Shown: one piece after another, positions 7,036 through 15,245 of the stretch | Layout: every line of letters begins with the position of its first letter | Numbering within the stretch: the stretch's first letter is position 1 | Made by a program: the position numbers and the translations under genes | Assembly (NCBI GenBank): GCA_016721245.1 | Contig: JADKIQ010000015.1 | Location: 1-28,230 of the forward strand | Origin: Sphingobacteriales bacterium | GTDB lineage: Bacteria; Bacteroidota; Bacteroidia; Chitinophagales; JADIYW01 | DNA length: 28,230 nt | Reading direction: 5' to 3' | The notes under the pieces: generated by a model | Database searches by the model: none | Told to the model about the DNA's origin: nothing | The model's input: only the letters and a program-made list of their open reading frames with translations

Positions 7036-7632
7036 TTATTTATGACGTTCTTTCAATACCGCCAGCACTTCGTTCAGGGAAATATTTTTTTCTGCAAATA
7101 AGACGAGTAAATGGAATAACAAATCAGCCGCTTCGCCTTTGAAGAGTTCATCGTTATTGTCTTTGGCTTCAATCACTACTTCCACGGCTTCCTCACCTAC
7201 TTTTTGTGCAATCTTATTCAATCCTTTGTTGAATAAAAGATTCGTGTAGGAGTTATCTTTCGGATGTTGTTTTCTGTCTTGTATAATATTTTCGAGATAA
7301 TGTAAAAAGGAAAATTCATCTTTATTCTTTTCAAACCAACAAGTATCATTGCCGGTATGACAAACAGAACCGACGGGTTTTGCTTTTATCAGGAATGCAT
7401 CATTATCACAATCCAGTTTAATGTCTACCACTTCCAGGAAATTACCGCTCTCCTCACCTTTTGTCCATAAACGGTTTTTACTGCGGGAGAAGAAAGTAAC
7501 CTTATTCAGTTCTTTTGTCTTCGCCAGACTTTCTTCATTCATATATCCAAGCATCAAAACCTTACCGGTCTGTGCATCCTGAACGATAGCCGGCAATAAG
7601 CCATTGGTGTCTTTACTGAAATCTGGTGTCAT
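7036..7632 (-). CDS. hisIE: Bifunctional phosphoribosyl-AMP cyclohydrolase / phosphoribosyl-ATP pyrophosphatase
   Basis: Catalyses steps 2 and 3 of histidine synthesis. The N-terminal HisI cyclohydrolase domain (about residues 1-105) shows GKVLMLGYMN (23-32), FSRSK..LW.KGE.SG (48-63), metal ligands in DCDNDA (74-79), and the zinc cysteines C91 and C98 in the VCHTGNDTCW segment. The C-terminal HisE domain (about 108-198) carries KVGEEAVEVVIEA and the helical EAADLLFHLLVLF block. The two-domain fusion of 198 residues is the usual form in Bacteroidota. It is the last gene of the his group, 17 bases after the 84-residue unknown gene, and is convergent with the upstream methyltransferase gene. Confidence 0.95.
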   Translation of the reverse strand: MTPDFSKDTNGLLPAIVQDAQTGKVLMLGYMNEESLAKTKELNKVTFFSRSKNRLWTKGEESGNFLEVVDIKLDCDNDAFLIKAKPVGSVCHTGNDTCWFEKNKDEFSFLHYLENIIQDRKQHPKDNSYTNLLFNKGLNKIAQKVGEEAVEVVIEAKDNNDELFKGEAADLLFHLLVLFAEKNISLNEVLAVLKERHK

Positions 7633-7649
7633 TGTATAAAGTTACTGAA

Positions 7650-7904
7650 TTAGTTAATCAAAATGCCTTGTTCTTTCAATGTCTGTACGAGGACTTGGTA
7701 ATCATCCTCATATTCCCAATAGATGAAGCGGCCATGCGTGGCTGTGGTGAATATAAATTTTTCGGTAATCGACTGAATACGATGCACGGCAATCAGTTTT
7801 TCTGAAGCCTGTTCCACTTCAATCTTTTCCAACACCTCTCTATTGTGATGATCATATCCATGCATCACCAGATAATTTTTGGTATGTACTTTTATAAAAC
7901 TCAT
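7650..7904 (-). CDS. Unknown 84-aa protein inside the his gene cluster
   Basis: I do not recognise this small protein. It is soluble in appearance, with no signal peptide or membrane segment. It is rich in charged and aromatic residues, with a histidine pair at about residue 19-20, a central beta-like stretch ITEKFIFTTATHGRFIYWEYEDDY and a helical C-terminus. It sits between hisF (25-base gap) and hisIE (17-base gap) on the same strand, so it is translated from the his transcript. The reading frame is real in my judgement because it fills the gap neatly, has sensible composition and overlaps nothing. Position suggests a role linked to histidine synthesis, for example a regulator or partner of HisF or HisIE, but it could also be a passenger. 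A small beta-rich ligand-binding fold is possible but not demonstrated. Confidence 0.72.
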   Translation of the reverse strand: MSFIKVHTKNYLVMHGYDHHNREVLEKIEVEQASEKLIAVHRIQSITEKFIFTTATHGRFIYWEYEDDYQVLVQTLKEQGILIN

Positions 7905-7929
7905 AGTCTTACGTTTACATTTTCAGTTT

Positions 7930-8685
7930 TCAAATTACTTTTAATTCTTTTGTTTTAAGAGTATCAATTTCAAAAAGCTCCGGAATTTTTATCTCTCCGA
8001 AATGAAAAACGCTGGCTGCCAGCGCAGCATCGGCATTTGCGATATTAAACACCTCTGTAAAATGCTGATTGTTTCCCGCACCACCGCTGGCGATAACGGG
8101 AATGGATAAATTATCCGTACACCATTTGGTGATATCCAGTGCAAATCCAGCTTTTGTTCCATCGTGATTCATGGAAGTCAGCAGAATCTCGCCACCGCCA
8201 CGTTCCTGTATTTCCTTAGCCCATTGTTTGGTATAAATGGGTGTTGCCTCCCTGCCGCCTTTAACATATACTTTCCAGTCATCTTCCAGTTTTGTATCAA
8301 TGGCCACCACAATACACTGCACGCCAAATTGCTTTGACAATTCATCTATCAAATCCGGATTTCTCACAGCAGATGAATTAATAGATACTTTATCCGCACC
8401 GGCATTCAGCAAGGCATCCACATCCTGTATCGTGGAAATACCGCCGCCCACCGTAAACGGAATATTAATGGCAGCCGCTACTTTTTCCACTAAATGCAGT
8501 AAGGTTTTTCTGGCTTCTACCGTTGCGGTAATATCCAGAAACACCAACTCATCCGCTCCCTGAATAACGTATTGTTTAGCCAGTTCCACAGGATCACCAG
8601 CGCTTCGCAAATCTACGAAATTGACACCTTTCACGGTTTCTCCGTTCTTAATATCCAGACATGGTATGATTCTTTTCGTCAGCAT
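7930..8685 (-). CDS. hisF: Imidazole glycerol phosphate synthase, cyclase subunit
   Basis: The (beta/alpha)8 cyclase subunit that joins ammonia, delivered by HisH, to PRFAR to make imidazole glycerol phosphate and AICAR. The catalytic aspartates are D11 in PCLDIKNG and D130 in VVAIDTK, exactly at the canonical positions. The phosphate-binding segments TVGGGI (79-84) and ASGGAG near residue 203 and the SMNHDGTKAGF block are present. The length of 251 residues is standard. The ATG at 8685 lies 6 bases after the hisA stop, so the two are translationally close. Its glutaminase partner hisH lies more than 5 kb upstream, beyond the inserted protease gene. Confidence 0.96.
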   Translation of the reverse strand: MLTKRIIPCLDIKNGETVKGVNFVDLRSAGDPVELAKQYVIQGADELVFLDITATVEARKTLLHLVEKVAAAINIPFTVGGGISTIQDVDALLNAGADKVSINSSAVRNPDLIDELSKQFGVQCIVVAIDTKLEDDWKVYVKGGREATPIYTKQWAKEIQERGGGEILLTSMNHDGTKAGFALDITKWCTDNLSIPVIASGGAGNNQHFTEVFNIANADAALAASVFHFGEIKIPELFEIDTLKTKELKVI

Positions 8686-8691
8686 GGTATG

Positions 8692-9408
8692 TTAGAGAAA
8701 ACTGCTTAATTCTTTTAATGTGATTCTGCCTTCATAAAATGCTTTACCAACTATGGCAGCATAACAACCCATTTCTTTTAATTTTTGTAAATCATCTATC
8801 GAAGAAACACCACCGCTGGCAATTAGTTTTAATTCTTCGTACTCTTCCAAAATGTTTGAATATAATTCAAATGAAGGGCCTTCCAGCATACCATCTTTGG
8901 ATACATCGGTACACAATACATAATCTATACCTTCTTCAAAATAGTAATCCAAATAGGAATAAATATCTTTAGTGCTGCTTTCCTGCCATCCGTGAATGGC
9001 AATTTTATCATTTATAACATCCGCTCCAAGTATCAGCTTCTCCTCTCCAAACTCCCATATCCAATCGACAAATTCCTTTGGATTTTTTGCGGCTAAACTG
9101 CCTACCGTAATCTGTGCAGCGCCCAAATCGAATGCCTGTTGTGCAGCTTGTTTAGTTTTAATACCTCCGGAAAAATCAATGTGTAAATTTGTTTGTGTTG
9201 CTATGTTTTCCAGTACTTTCCAGTTTACCACTTCACTTTTTTTAGCACCATCTAAATCCACCAAATGTAAATGGGTAATACCGCCAGCTTCAAATTCTTT
9301 GGCAGCATCTACAGGGTTTTCATGGTAGATTTTTTTAGTATCATAATCTCCTTTGGTTAAACGAACACATTTACCGTCAATAATATCTATGGCAGGTATA
9401 ATTAGCAT
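8692..9408 (-). CDS. hisA: ProFAR isomerase (phosphoribosylformimino-AICAR-phosphate isomerase)
   Basis: Catalyses the Amadori-type isomerisation of ProFAR to PRFAR, upstream of HisF/HisH. It is a (beta/alpha)8 barrel of 238 residues with catalytic aspartates D8 (PAIDIIDGKCVRL) and D130 (LILGADV). The VDLDGAK segment (50-56), the N-terminal phosphate site FSGGI (79-83) and the C-terminal ASGGVS segment are visible. The DVSKDGM block, where many HisA have T.DGT, confirms HisA rather than HisF. Only 15 bases separate its ATG from a strong terminator for the upstream protease gene, so how it is transcribed is unclear. Read-through or a promoter overlapping the terminator would be required. Confidence 0.95.
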   Translation of the reverse strand: MLIIPAIDIIDGKCVRLTKGDYDTKKIYHENPVDAAKEFEAGGITHLHLVDLDGAKKSEVVNWKVLENIATQTNLHIDFSGGIKTKQAAQQAFDLGAAQITVGSLAAKNPKEFVDWIWEFGEEKLILGADVINDKIAIHGWQESSTKDIYSYLDYYFEEGIDYVLCTDVSKDGMLEGPSFELYSNILEEYEELKLIASGGVSSIDDLQKLKEMGCYAAIVGKAFYEGRITLKELSSFL

Positions 9409-9420
9409 ATGGGTAAAAAT

Positions 9421-9450
9421 AAAAAAGACTGCACAAATTGTGCAGTCTTT
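9421..9450 (-). terminator. Terminator after the metalloprotease gene, directly upstream of hisA
   Basis: AAAGACTGCACAA and TTGTGCAGTCTTT form a perfect 13-base inverted repeat around a single central base (9437). The A-run on the left reads as T-run on the minus strand, giving a strong rho-independent signal for the gene ending at 9470. It starts 20 bases after that stop codon and ends about 12-15 bases before the hisA ATG. Confidence 0.85.
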
Positions 9451-9469
9451 TACTTTATTAAATTAAAAC

Positions 9470-10921
9470 TTATTGTACGATGATATTCTGTGTGGTAGTT
9501 CCATCCTCACCGATGATGCTTAAGAAATATACACCTTTTTCTATACCTGTAAGATTCATCTGTTTTGAATTCTGCCCTGTTCTGATATTCATTTCTTCAT
9601 CAACTAAAACCTGCCCGCTCAGATTGAATAATTTCAACTGATAGCTTTTATTCATTCCAGAAGTAATTCTGATTTCAAAAGAACCATTATTCGGATTGGG
9701 GATAATAGATAATTCCACGTTCAGTTTGTTATTTTTCACGCCGGTCAATACCGCGTTAAAGTTTGCTGATATTGCGGATGGACAACTATTATTAATCACT
9801 TTTACTGTGTAAGTTCCGCTGCTTGGGAATTTGTAATATGGTGTAGATGTAGTGGTTTGTAATACTCCGCCTTTATACCATTCATAACTTGCTCCGGAAA
9901 TAATAACGTTACTAAATAATGTATCGTGACTTTGTGTAATGGTTGGTGTTCCCGGAGTTGGTTTTACGGTTACCGTTGATATTGCTGTGCCCGTACAACC
10001 ATTAGAAGCCGTTCCTGTAACGGTATAAGTAGTTGTTATTGTTAAAGGTGGTGTCACTGGATTTGATATTGATGCTAAACCTCCGGTCCACGTATAGGTT
10101 ACTGCGCCATTGGCAATTGGTTGAGCCGTTTGTCCTACACATACAGAAGGTAAAGTAACACCTACTGTTGGTCTGCCTTTTATAGTTACAGAAACAGAGG
10201 TTGTTCCAGGTGTAGAACAACCTGTCAGCGTTCCACTTAAGTTTACTGTTGTTGTTCCTATTGGTGTAAATGTCAATGATGCACCCTGAGTTGTGCCTGT
10301 CTGACTGGTGGTCCATGTATAATTATTTGCTCCATTTCCGCTCAGAGTAATCGCATCGCCGTTACAAACACTTGCAGGATTTGGTGTAATTGTTACGGTT
10401 GGAGCAGTAGTATTCACTGTTACTGTTGCAACCGCCGTCTTACTACAACCTGCCGTTGTACCTGTAACAGTATATGTTGTCGTAGTAGTCAATGCAGGTG
10501 TAGTTGGATTGAAAATGGCCGATAAACCACCTGTCCATGTGTAACTTGTTGCACCGCTGGCTACAGGTTGTGCTGTTTGCCCAGCACATACGGATGGTGA
10601 AGTGACAGTAACATTTGGCACAGCGTTAACAGTAATTAATTTAGTAACCATTGTTGAACAGCCGCCACTAGTCACCGTATATCTGATTTCTGCGGAACCT
10701 GCCGAAACTCCGTTTACTAAGCCACCAGAATTTACGCTTGCGATGCCTGGTGCACTGCTTGACCATACACCACCTGCCGTAGCTGAAGTGTATGTTACAT
10801 TAGAGCCAATACAAACGGAAGCAACACCTATTATAGCGGTACTGTTGGAGCTGCATTCACCGTAATAACTTTGCTTACCAGGGTGGCCCCCGCCGCGGGG
10901 GGGGCGCCTCATTCGGACCAC
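9470..10921 (-). CDS. Metalloprotease/adhesin, C-terminal fragment with T9SS sorting domain (frame-disrupted gene)
   Basis: This frame is the C-terminal part of the protein that begins at 13764. The stretch before about 10839 (GKQSYYGEC...) is out of frame: it is the normal VSKVITVNAAP sequence read in the wrong phase. Downstream of a one-base deletion near 10839 the correct phase resumes, giving a last Big_2-type repeat, then two similar Ig-like modules (each with SVC.GQTAQP and YTWTGGL), a separate Ig-like module with a SVCNGDAITLSG block, one more Ig-like module with YEWYKGG, and a final T9SS type A sorting domain of about 85 residues (LSIIPNPNNGSFEI...GVYFLSI). The sorting domain is evidence for outer-membrane translocation by the type IX system and surface attachment or release. 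The ATG at 10921 lies inside abnormal sequence and is not a believable start. Confidence 0.72.
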   Translation of the reverse strand: MVRMRRPPRGGGHPGKQSYYGECSSNSTAIIGVASVCIGSNVTYTSATAGGVWSSSAPGIASVNSGGLVNGVSAGSAEIRYTVTSGGCSTMVTKLITVNAVPNVTVTSPSVCAGQTAQPVASGATSYTWTGGLSAIFNPTTPALTTTTTYTVTGTTAGCSKTAVATVTVNTTAPTVTITPNPASVCNGDAITLSGNGANNYTWTTSQTGTTQGASLTFTPIGTTTVNLSGTLTGCSTPGTTSVSVTIKGRPTVGVTLPSVCVGQTAQPIANGAVTYTWTGGLASISNPVTPPLTITTTYTVTGTASNGCTGTAISTVTVKPTPGTPTITQSHDTLFSNVIISGASYEWYKGGVLQTTTSTPYYKFPSSGTYTVKVINNSCPSAISANFNAVLTGVKNNKLNVELSIIPNPNNGSFEIRITSGMNKSYQLKLFNLSGQVLVDEEMNIRTGQNSKQMNLTGIEKGVYFLSIIGEDGTTTQNIIVQ

Positions 10922-11680
10922 CTGCCGCGGTGTAGTACATTACAAACACGGAGAACACCTATTATAGCTGCTACTGTTGGAGCTGCATTCACCGTAATAA
11001 CTTTGCTTACCATGGTAGAACAACCACCGCTGCTTACCGTATATCTGATTTCTGCAGAACCTGCCGACACTCCGCTTACTAAGCCACCAGAATTTACGCT
11101 TGCGATGCCTGGTGCACTGCTTGACCATACACCACCTGCCGTAGCTGAAGTGTATGTTACATTAGAGCCAATACAAACGGAAGCAACACCTATTATAGCG
11201 GCTACTGTTGGAGCTGCATTCACCGTAATAACTTTGCTTACCATGGTAGAACAACCACCGCTGCTTACCGTGTATCTGATTTCTGCGGAACCTGCCGACA
11301 CTCCGTTTACTAATCCACTAGAATTTACGCTTGCAATGCCTGGTGCACTGCTTGTCCACACACCACCTGTTGTAGATGATGCGTATGTTGTTGATGCGCC
11401 AACACAAACGGATGTTGCACCTGTTATAGCGGCTACTGACGGTGCTGCATTTACCGTAATTACTTTAATACTAACGTTAGAACAACCGCTGCTGGTCACC
11501 GTATATATGATTTCTGCAGAACCTGCTGAAACACCACTTACTAATCCGCTTGAATTTACATTTGCAATACCAGGTGCGCTGCTTGTCCACACACCACCTG
11601 TTGTAGATGATGCGTATGTTGTTGATGCGCCAACACAAACGGATGTTGCACCCGAAATAGCAGCTACAGTTGGAAGTGCT
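10622..11680 (-). repeat. Tandem Big_2 repeats, 231-bp unit, one unit damaged
   Basis: Four intact copies and one shortened copy of a 77-codon unit (consensus ...TVAAI.GA.SVC.G...T..GGVW.SSAPGIASVNS.GLV.GVSAGSAEI.YTV...GCS..V.KVITVN). Adjacent copies are almost identical at the DNA level, including silent positions in the third and fifth units. The fourth unit spans only 132 bases instead of 231 and contains the abnormal patch. The array may expand or contract by recombination, and it is also a likely place for assembly collapse. Confidence 0.85.
10839..10960. other. Anomalous segment: frame-breaking patch in the Big_2 array
   Basis: Compared with sister repeats, one C is missing between 10839 and 10840. 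In 10880-10960 a degraded and shortened repeat copy (recognisable fragments ACCACCTGCCG and ACACCTATTATAGC) is joined to a stretch of almost pure G and C, including eight consecutive G at 10897-10904, which is unlike anything else in this AT-rich window. The patch is in phase on both sides but contains TGA at 10911-10909. Low-quality or misassembled sequence is the simplest explanation; a true mutation cannot be excluded. Confidence 0.75.
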
Positions 11681-13764
11681 TTTACGCGAATGGATTTTGT
11701 TGCAGTACTAACATTTCCATTTTTATATGCTTTTAATGTGATGGTGTATGAACCTGGAGTATTAAATGTAGATGTAACATTCGTTGCTATAGATGTAGAT
11801 GGAATACCTCCCGGAATCGTCCATCTAACAGAATCTACAGAACCTGAAGAGGATGTAGAAGTACTAGTGAAACTTAGATTGTTTCCTGAACATACGGTTG
11901 TGTCGCTTACAGTAAAACTAGCCGTTGGTGTTGGTGTGGAAGTATTCACCCCGTACAGATTGATATTATCTACATAAATATTATTACCAAATGCACCATA
12001 ATTTCTGAAAATAACTTTTACATATTTATTCAAATAATTTGCAGGAATAAACACTGAGTCTTTTCTCCACTGCGCTGCTGTAGGAACAAAATCCGACGAA
12101 ATATTGGTGTTTGTTGTAGATAAAGTTGTTCCACCTTTTTTATAAATACTTGTTACTAAGCCAGAGCAAGCTTCTTGCAACAATACTTCAAGTGTGTCTT
12201 TAGAGCTATTGGAGTATCGTGTATATGCAACATCAAATTTTAATCTTGGATTACTGGCACCATTTAAGTTAATAGTGGGCGTAATAATATCATCTTTTAA
12301 GTTACTGGCATCAATATCAAAATTATGAAAGTAGGCGGATGTATTTGAAGTACCAAAACCACCTGCTAAAATTGATCGTTCCCAGTTAAATGTTGAAGCA
12401 CTATTAAGAGACCAACCTGTCGGCGGGAAACTCGAATTTTGAAATCCTTCTGAAAAAGGCAATGCCACACCTGTAGGATTTCCAACCACTATATATGCTG
12501 TTCTAATGGTATCATCAAATCCTAATGAATTTGTTGCTCTTAATGTAACAGTATAATTACCTGCTGAATTATAAGTAATTGTTGGATTTTGACTTGTAGA
12601 AGTACCTGGCGTACCTCCGGCAAAAGTCCATGACCAGGATGTCGGATTATTTAAGGATAAATCTGTAAATTTAACAGATCCACCAGGACATACCGTCGTT
12701 CTATCTGCTGTAAAATTAGCCGTTGGTTTCTGTGGTATGGTGTTACAAGTGGTAGATGACGACAGCTGTATTCTTTTGGGATCTGTAGTTAAAACCGTTT
12801 GCATTCTTGTCGTTTGATCCGGAGTAAAAAGGTACATACAAGGGTCATCTACATAATCCATAAAATTCATAAACAATTCTCCGTTGGGGCTTGTGCCGGC
12901 ACCGCATCCATTTACCTGGAATGGAAAAGTTGGACATCCGTAATTTAAACCTGGAGTAGTATTTCCACCTTTTTGTGTGGGTGTGTCATTACATAAATCA
13001 TCACCACATGCTTCGTCACCACTAATATGGTATAAACCTAACCAATGACCGATTTCATGTGTTGCTGTTCTACCTTTGTTGTATGTTGGGTCCAGAACAC
13101 CTATATTTCCAAAGTATTTATACCCTATTACTACACCATCCAATACAGCAGAACCACCGGGAAACGTAGCATAACCTAATAAATCATCTCCGAGTGGTAG
13201 TACCCAAATATTCATATATTTATTAGCATCCCATGTCGTTGCTGATTTGATTGTGTTTGTAATATAAGATTTAGACCAACCAGTAGTACCCGGATCAGTA
13301 AAACCTACTGTTTGCGCATTTACTCTATCAATACCAGGTTCCAAAAGTGTAACACCGTTTGGATTTTTTGCCGCTTTACAAAATGAGATATTTGTGTTTG
13401 ACAATAAAGGCAAAAAAGGCGCAGGACATGTATTTGCGTTTAACCCCGTTCCGGCGTAATCAGCATTTAATACATCAAATTGAGAATATACCTGAGCTTG
13501 TGAAATGTTCTCGGCTGCATTCCAGTAAACTACATGTACTATTACCGGTAAATTATAAACGGCATTAATTCTATTCTGAGAGTTATTTTGATGTTGGGCT
13601 ACAAATTGTACCACCTTTTGTTGAAAATCCTGACTCCATTGTTCAGATGGTCTTTCCGTTCCACATGTTCTCCTAACAATTGAAGGTGTTCCATTTTTAT
13701 TTTCAGCAATCAACAGATTTATAGAAAAAAATAAAATACTCAGAATAAATAAAGATCTTTTCAT
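10909..13764 (-). CDS. M43 (pappalysin-like) zinc metalloprotease with PKD and Big_2 repeats, N-terminal part
   Basis: A secreted multidomain protease. I take the ATG at 13764 as start because it gives a classical signal peptide (MKRSLFILSILFF..., cleaved about residue 20); the frame is open 51 bases further upstream. The catalytic domain carries HEIGHWLGLYH (H236, E237, H240, H246), a Met-turn at M302 in FMNFMDY, and paired cysteines nearby, as in M43 proteases. After it come a PKD domain (about 346-430), a choice-of-anchor/MAM-like beta domain starting LPFSEGF (about 432-600), a second PKD domain (about 605-690), and Big_2-type repeats of 77 residues. Reading stops at an in-frame TGA (10911-10909) inside an anomalous GC-rich patch; the rest continues at 9470-10839. 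The gene separates hisH from hisA, 66 bases after hisH. Surface protein degradation or adhesion is the likely role. Confidence 0.82.
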   Translation of the reverse strand: MKRSLFILSILFFSINLLIAENKNGTPSIVRRTCGTERPSEQWSQDFQQKVVQFVAQHQNNSQNRINAVYNLPVIVHVVYWNAAENISQAQVYSQFDVLNADYAGTGLNANTCPAPFLPLLSNTNISFCKAAKNPNGVTLLEPGIDRVNAQTVGFTDPGTTGWSKSYITNTIKSATTWDANKYMNIWVLPLGDDLLGYATFPGGSAVLDGVVIGYKYFGNIGVLDPTYNKGRTATHEIGHWLGLYHISGDEACGDDLCNDTPTQKGGNTTPGLNYGCPTFPFQVNGCGAGTSPNGELFMNFMDYVDDPCMYLFTPDQTTRMQTVLTTDPKRIQLSSSTTCNTIPQKPTANFTADRTTVCPGGSVKFTDLSLNNPTSWSWTFAGGTPGTSTSQNPTITYNSAGNYTVTLRATNSLGFDDTIRTAYIVVGNPTGVALPFSEGFQNSSFPPTGWSLNSASTFNWERSILAGGFGTSNTSAYFHNFDIDASNLKDDIITPTINLNGASNPRLKFDVAYTRYSNSSKDTLEVLLQEACSGLVTSIYKKGGTTLSTTNTNISSDFVPTAAQWRKDSVFIPANYLNKYVKVIFRNYGAFGNNIYVDNINLYGVNTSTPTPTASFTVSDTTVCSGNNLSFTSTSTSSSGSVDSVRWTIPGGIPSTSIATNVTSTFNTPGSYTITLKAYKNGNVSTATKSIRVKALPTVAAISGATSVCVGASTTYASSTTGGVWTSSAPGIANVNSSGLVSGVSAGSAEIIYTVTSSGCSNVSIKVITVNAAPSVAAITGATSVCVGASTTYASSTTGGVWTSSAPGIASVNSSGLVNGVSAGSAEIRYTVSSGGCSTMVSKVITVNAAPTVAAIIGVASVCIGSNVTYTSATAGGVWSSSAPGIASVNSGGLVSGVSAGSAEIRYTVSSGGCSTMVSKVITVNAAPTVAAIIGVLRVCNVLHRGRWSE

Positions 13765-13830
13765 AAAATAAATTAGACGGTAAAGATAATACATGTTTTT
13801 CTGTAAAAAAAACACACAGAGGCTTGTTTA

Positions 13831-14421
13831 TTATATAGTTATAAAATTCCCAAGGATTATATTCCCTATATCTGCGCTTTTTTCCGGGTGAAATTGTGTA
13901 GCATAAAAGTTGTCTTTTTGTAATCCAGCAGAGAACGGATGAATATAGTCGCAGGTCGCTATTGTAAACTCACTTTGTTCACAATAATAGCTATGTACAA
14001 AATATACAAAACTATTTTCGTCAATATTATTAAATAAAGGAGACTTTAGGTTATAAAGATTATTCCAGCCAATTTGAGGGATTTTAAATTGATTATCTGT
14101 CGACTGGAATTTTTTGACTTGAACCGGGAAAATATTAAGGCAGTCCACGTTTCCTTCTTCGCTATGCGAACACATGAGTTGCTGACCAAGACAAATCCCT
14201 AAAACCGGTTGTTTTAAATTTTTGATTAGAATGTCCAGCTTTTTATCTTTCAAGTGTTGCATGGTGGTTTCGGCATGACCGACACCGGGAAAAATTACTT
14301 TATCTGCGTTTTGAATTTGTTCAATATCATCTGTTATGATTGGCTGAATACCTAAACGATGCAAAGCATGCTCAACACTCTTTGTATTTCCTGCATTATA
14401 TTTTATGATAGCGATATTCAT
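13831..14421 (-). CDS. hisH: Imidazole glycerol phosphate synthase, glutaminase subunit
   Basis: The glutamine amidotransferase subunit that releases ammonia and channels it into HisF. It is a class I glutaminase with nucleophile C77 in GICLGQQL (most HisH have GICLGMQ; the Gln is a mild variation) and the catalytic pair H178/E180 in QFHPEKS. The oxyanion-strand region FPGVGHA (44-50) and the PQIGWN block (115-120), typical of HisH rather than TrpG, are present. The 196-residue length is normal. It follows trpA (31-base gap), so it is probably expressed from the trp part of the cluster. Its partner genes hisA and hisF lie beyond the 4.3-kb protease gene. Confidence 0.95.
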   Translation of the reverse strand: MNIAIIKYNAGNTKSVEHALHRLGIQPIITDDIEQIQNADKVIFPGVGHAETTMQHLKDKKLDILIKNLKQPVLGICLGQQLMCSHSEEGNVDCLNIFPVQVKKFQSTDNQFKIPQIGWNNLYNLKSPLFNNIDENSFVYFVHSYYCEQSEFTIATCDYIHPFSAGLQKDNFYATQFHPEKSADIGNIILGNFITI

Positions 14422-14452
14422 TTAGAACACGGATTTAACTAATAAAACAGAT

Positions 14453-15229
14453 TTACACAGGTTTAATTTCTTGAATAAATTGAGCAATATCTGTTTTCAG
14501 ATTTTGTGAATGATCAATTGCATTTATAAATGCTGTGCCAATAATTGCACCATTGGCATATTCGCAGGCCGTGTCGAATGTTTTCTTGTCCTTTATACCA
14601 AATCCAATCAAGGTTGGATTTTTCAGCTTCATCTCTTTTATTCGTTGAAAATAAGTATGCTGGGTTTGTTCTATATCTGTATTACCACCAGTAATTGCAT
14701 TCGAAGAAACGATGTATATAAAAGCATTCGTTAATTCATCAATTTTTCGGATTCTATCCTCTGCTGTTTGAGGCGTAACTAAAAAGATATTCTGCAAGTC
14801 GTACTTTTCCATCTTCTGTCTGAAAAATGTTTCATATTCATACATCGGTAAATCAGGAATAATGAGACCATCTATGCCACAGGCATGTGCATCTCGCAGG
14901 AAATTTTCAAATCCATATTGCAATGCCGGATTCAAATACCCCATCAACACTAACGGAATCTGAATTCGTTGACGTATATCTTTAAGTTGCTCAAATAACA
15001 CCTTCAACATCATTCCGTTATTAATAGCAATCGTATTTGAATATTGTATAACCGGTCCGTCTGCTGTTGGATCAGAAAACGGCATCCCAATTTCCACCAG
15101 ATCCACTCCATTGTTTTGCAATTCTTCCAAAACAGGAATAATACTATTTAACTCAGGAAAGCCAGCCGTACAAAATACGCTAAGAATGTTTTTATCTTTT
15201 TGTTGAAATAAGCTTTTAAGTCGGTTCAT
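14453..15229 (-). CDS. trpA: Tryptophan synthase alpha subunit
   Basis: Cleaves indole-3-glycerol phosphate to indole and glyceraldehyde-3-phosphate, passing indole through a tunnel to TrpB. It is a (beta/alpha)8 barrel of 258 residues. Catalytic E46 lies in LVEIGMPFSDP and D57 in TADGP, corresponding to E49 and D60 of the Salmonella enzyme. PLVLMGYLNP (93-102), the GLIIPDLP segment (135-142), FLVTPQTA and the GFGIKDK loop that binds phosphate are also present. The gene begins 16 bases after trpB ends, consistent with an operon and stoichiometric expression. Confidence 0.96.
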   Translation of the reverse strand: MNRLKSLFQQKDKNILSVFCTAGFPELNSIIPVLEELQNNGVDLVEIGMPFSDPTADGPVIQYSNTIAINNGMMLKVLFEQLKDIRQRIQIPLVLMGYLNPALQYGFENFLRDAHACGIDGLIIPDLPMYEYETFFRQKMEKYDLQNIFLVTPQTAEDRIRKIDELTNAFIYIVSSNAITGGNTDIEQTQHTYFQRIKEMKLKNPTLIGFGIKDKKTFDTACEYANGAIIGTAFINAIDHSQNLKTDIAQFIQEIKPV

Positions 15230-15245
15230 TTGTCAGCATTAGGAT

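Noticed and set aside
10880..10909. GC-rich insertion as a real mobile-element end or hairpin
   Set aside because: No target duplication, no coding content and clear fragments of the local repeat beside it; an assembly or base-calling fault explains it better.
10871..11977. A 368-codon open frame on the plus strand
   Set aside because: It lies opposite the Big_2 repeats, repeats with the same 231-base period and has no domain of its own; it is an antisense artefact of biased codon use.
13765..13815. N-terminal extension of the metalloprotease (Phe/Tyr-rich start at 13815) as a second leader peptide
   Set aside because: It has no stop before the signal peptide, no terminator lies near, and the ATG at 13764 gives a proper signal peptide directly.
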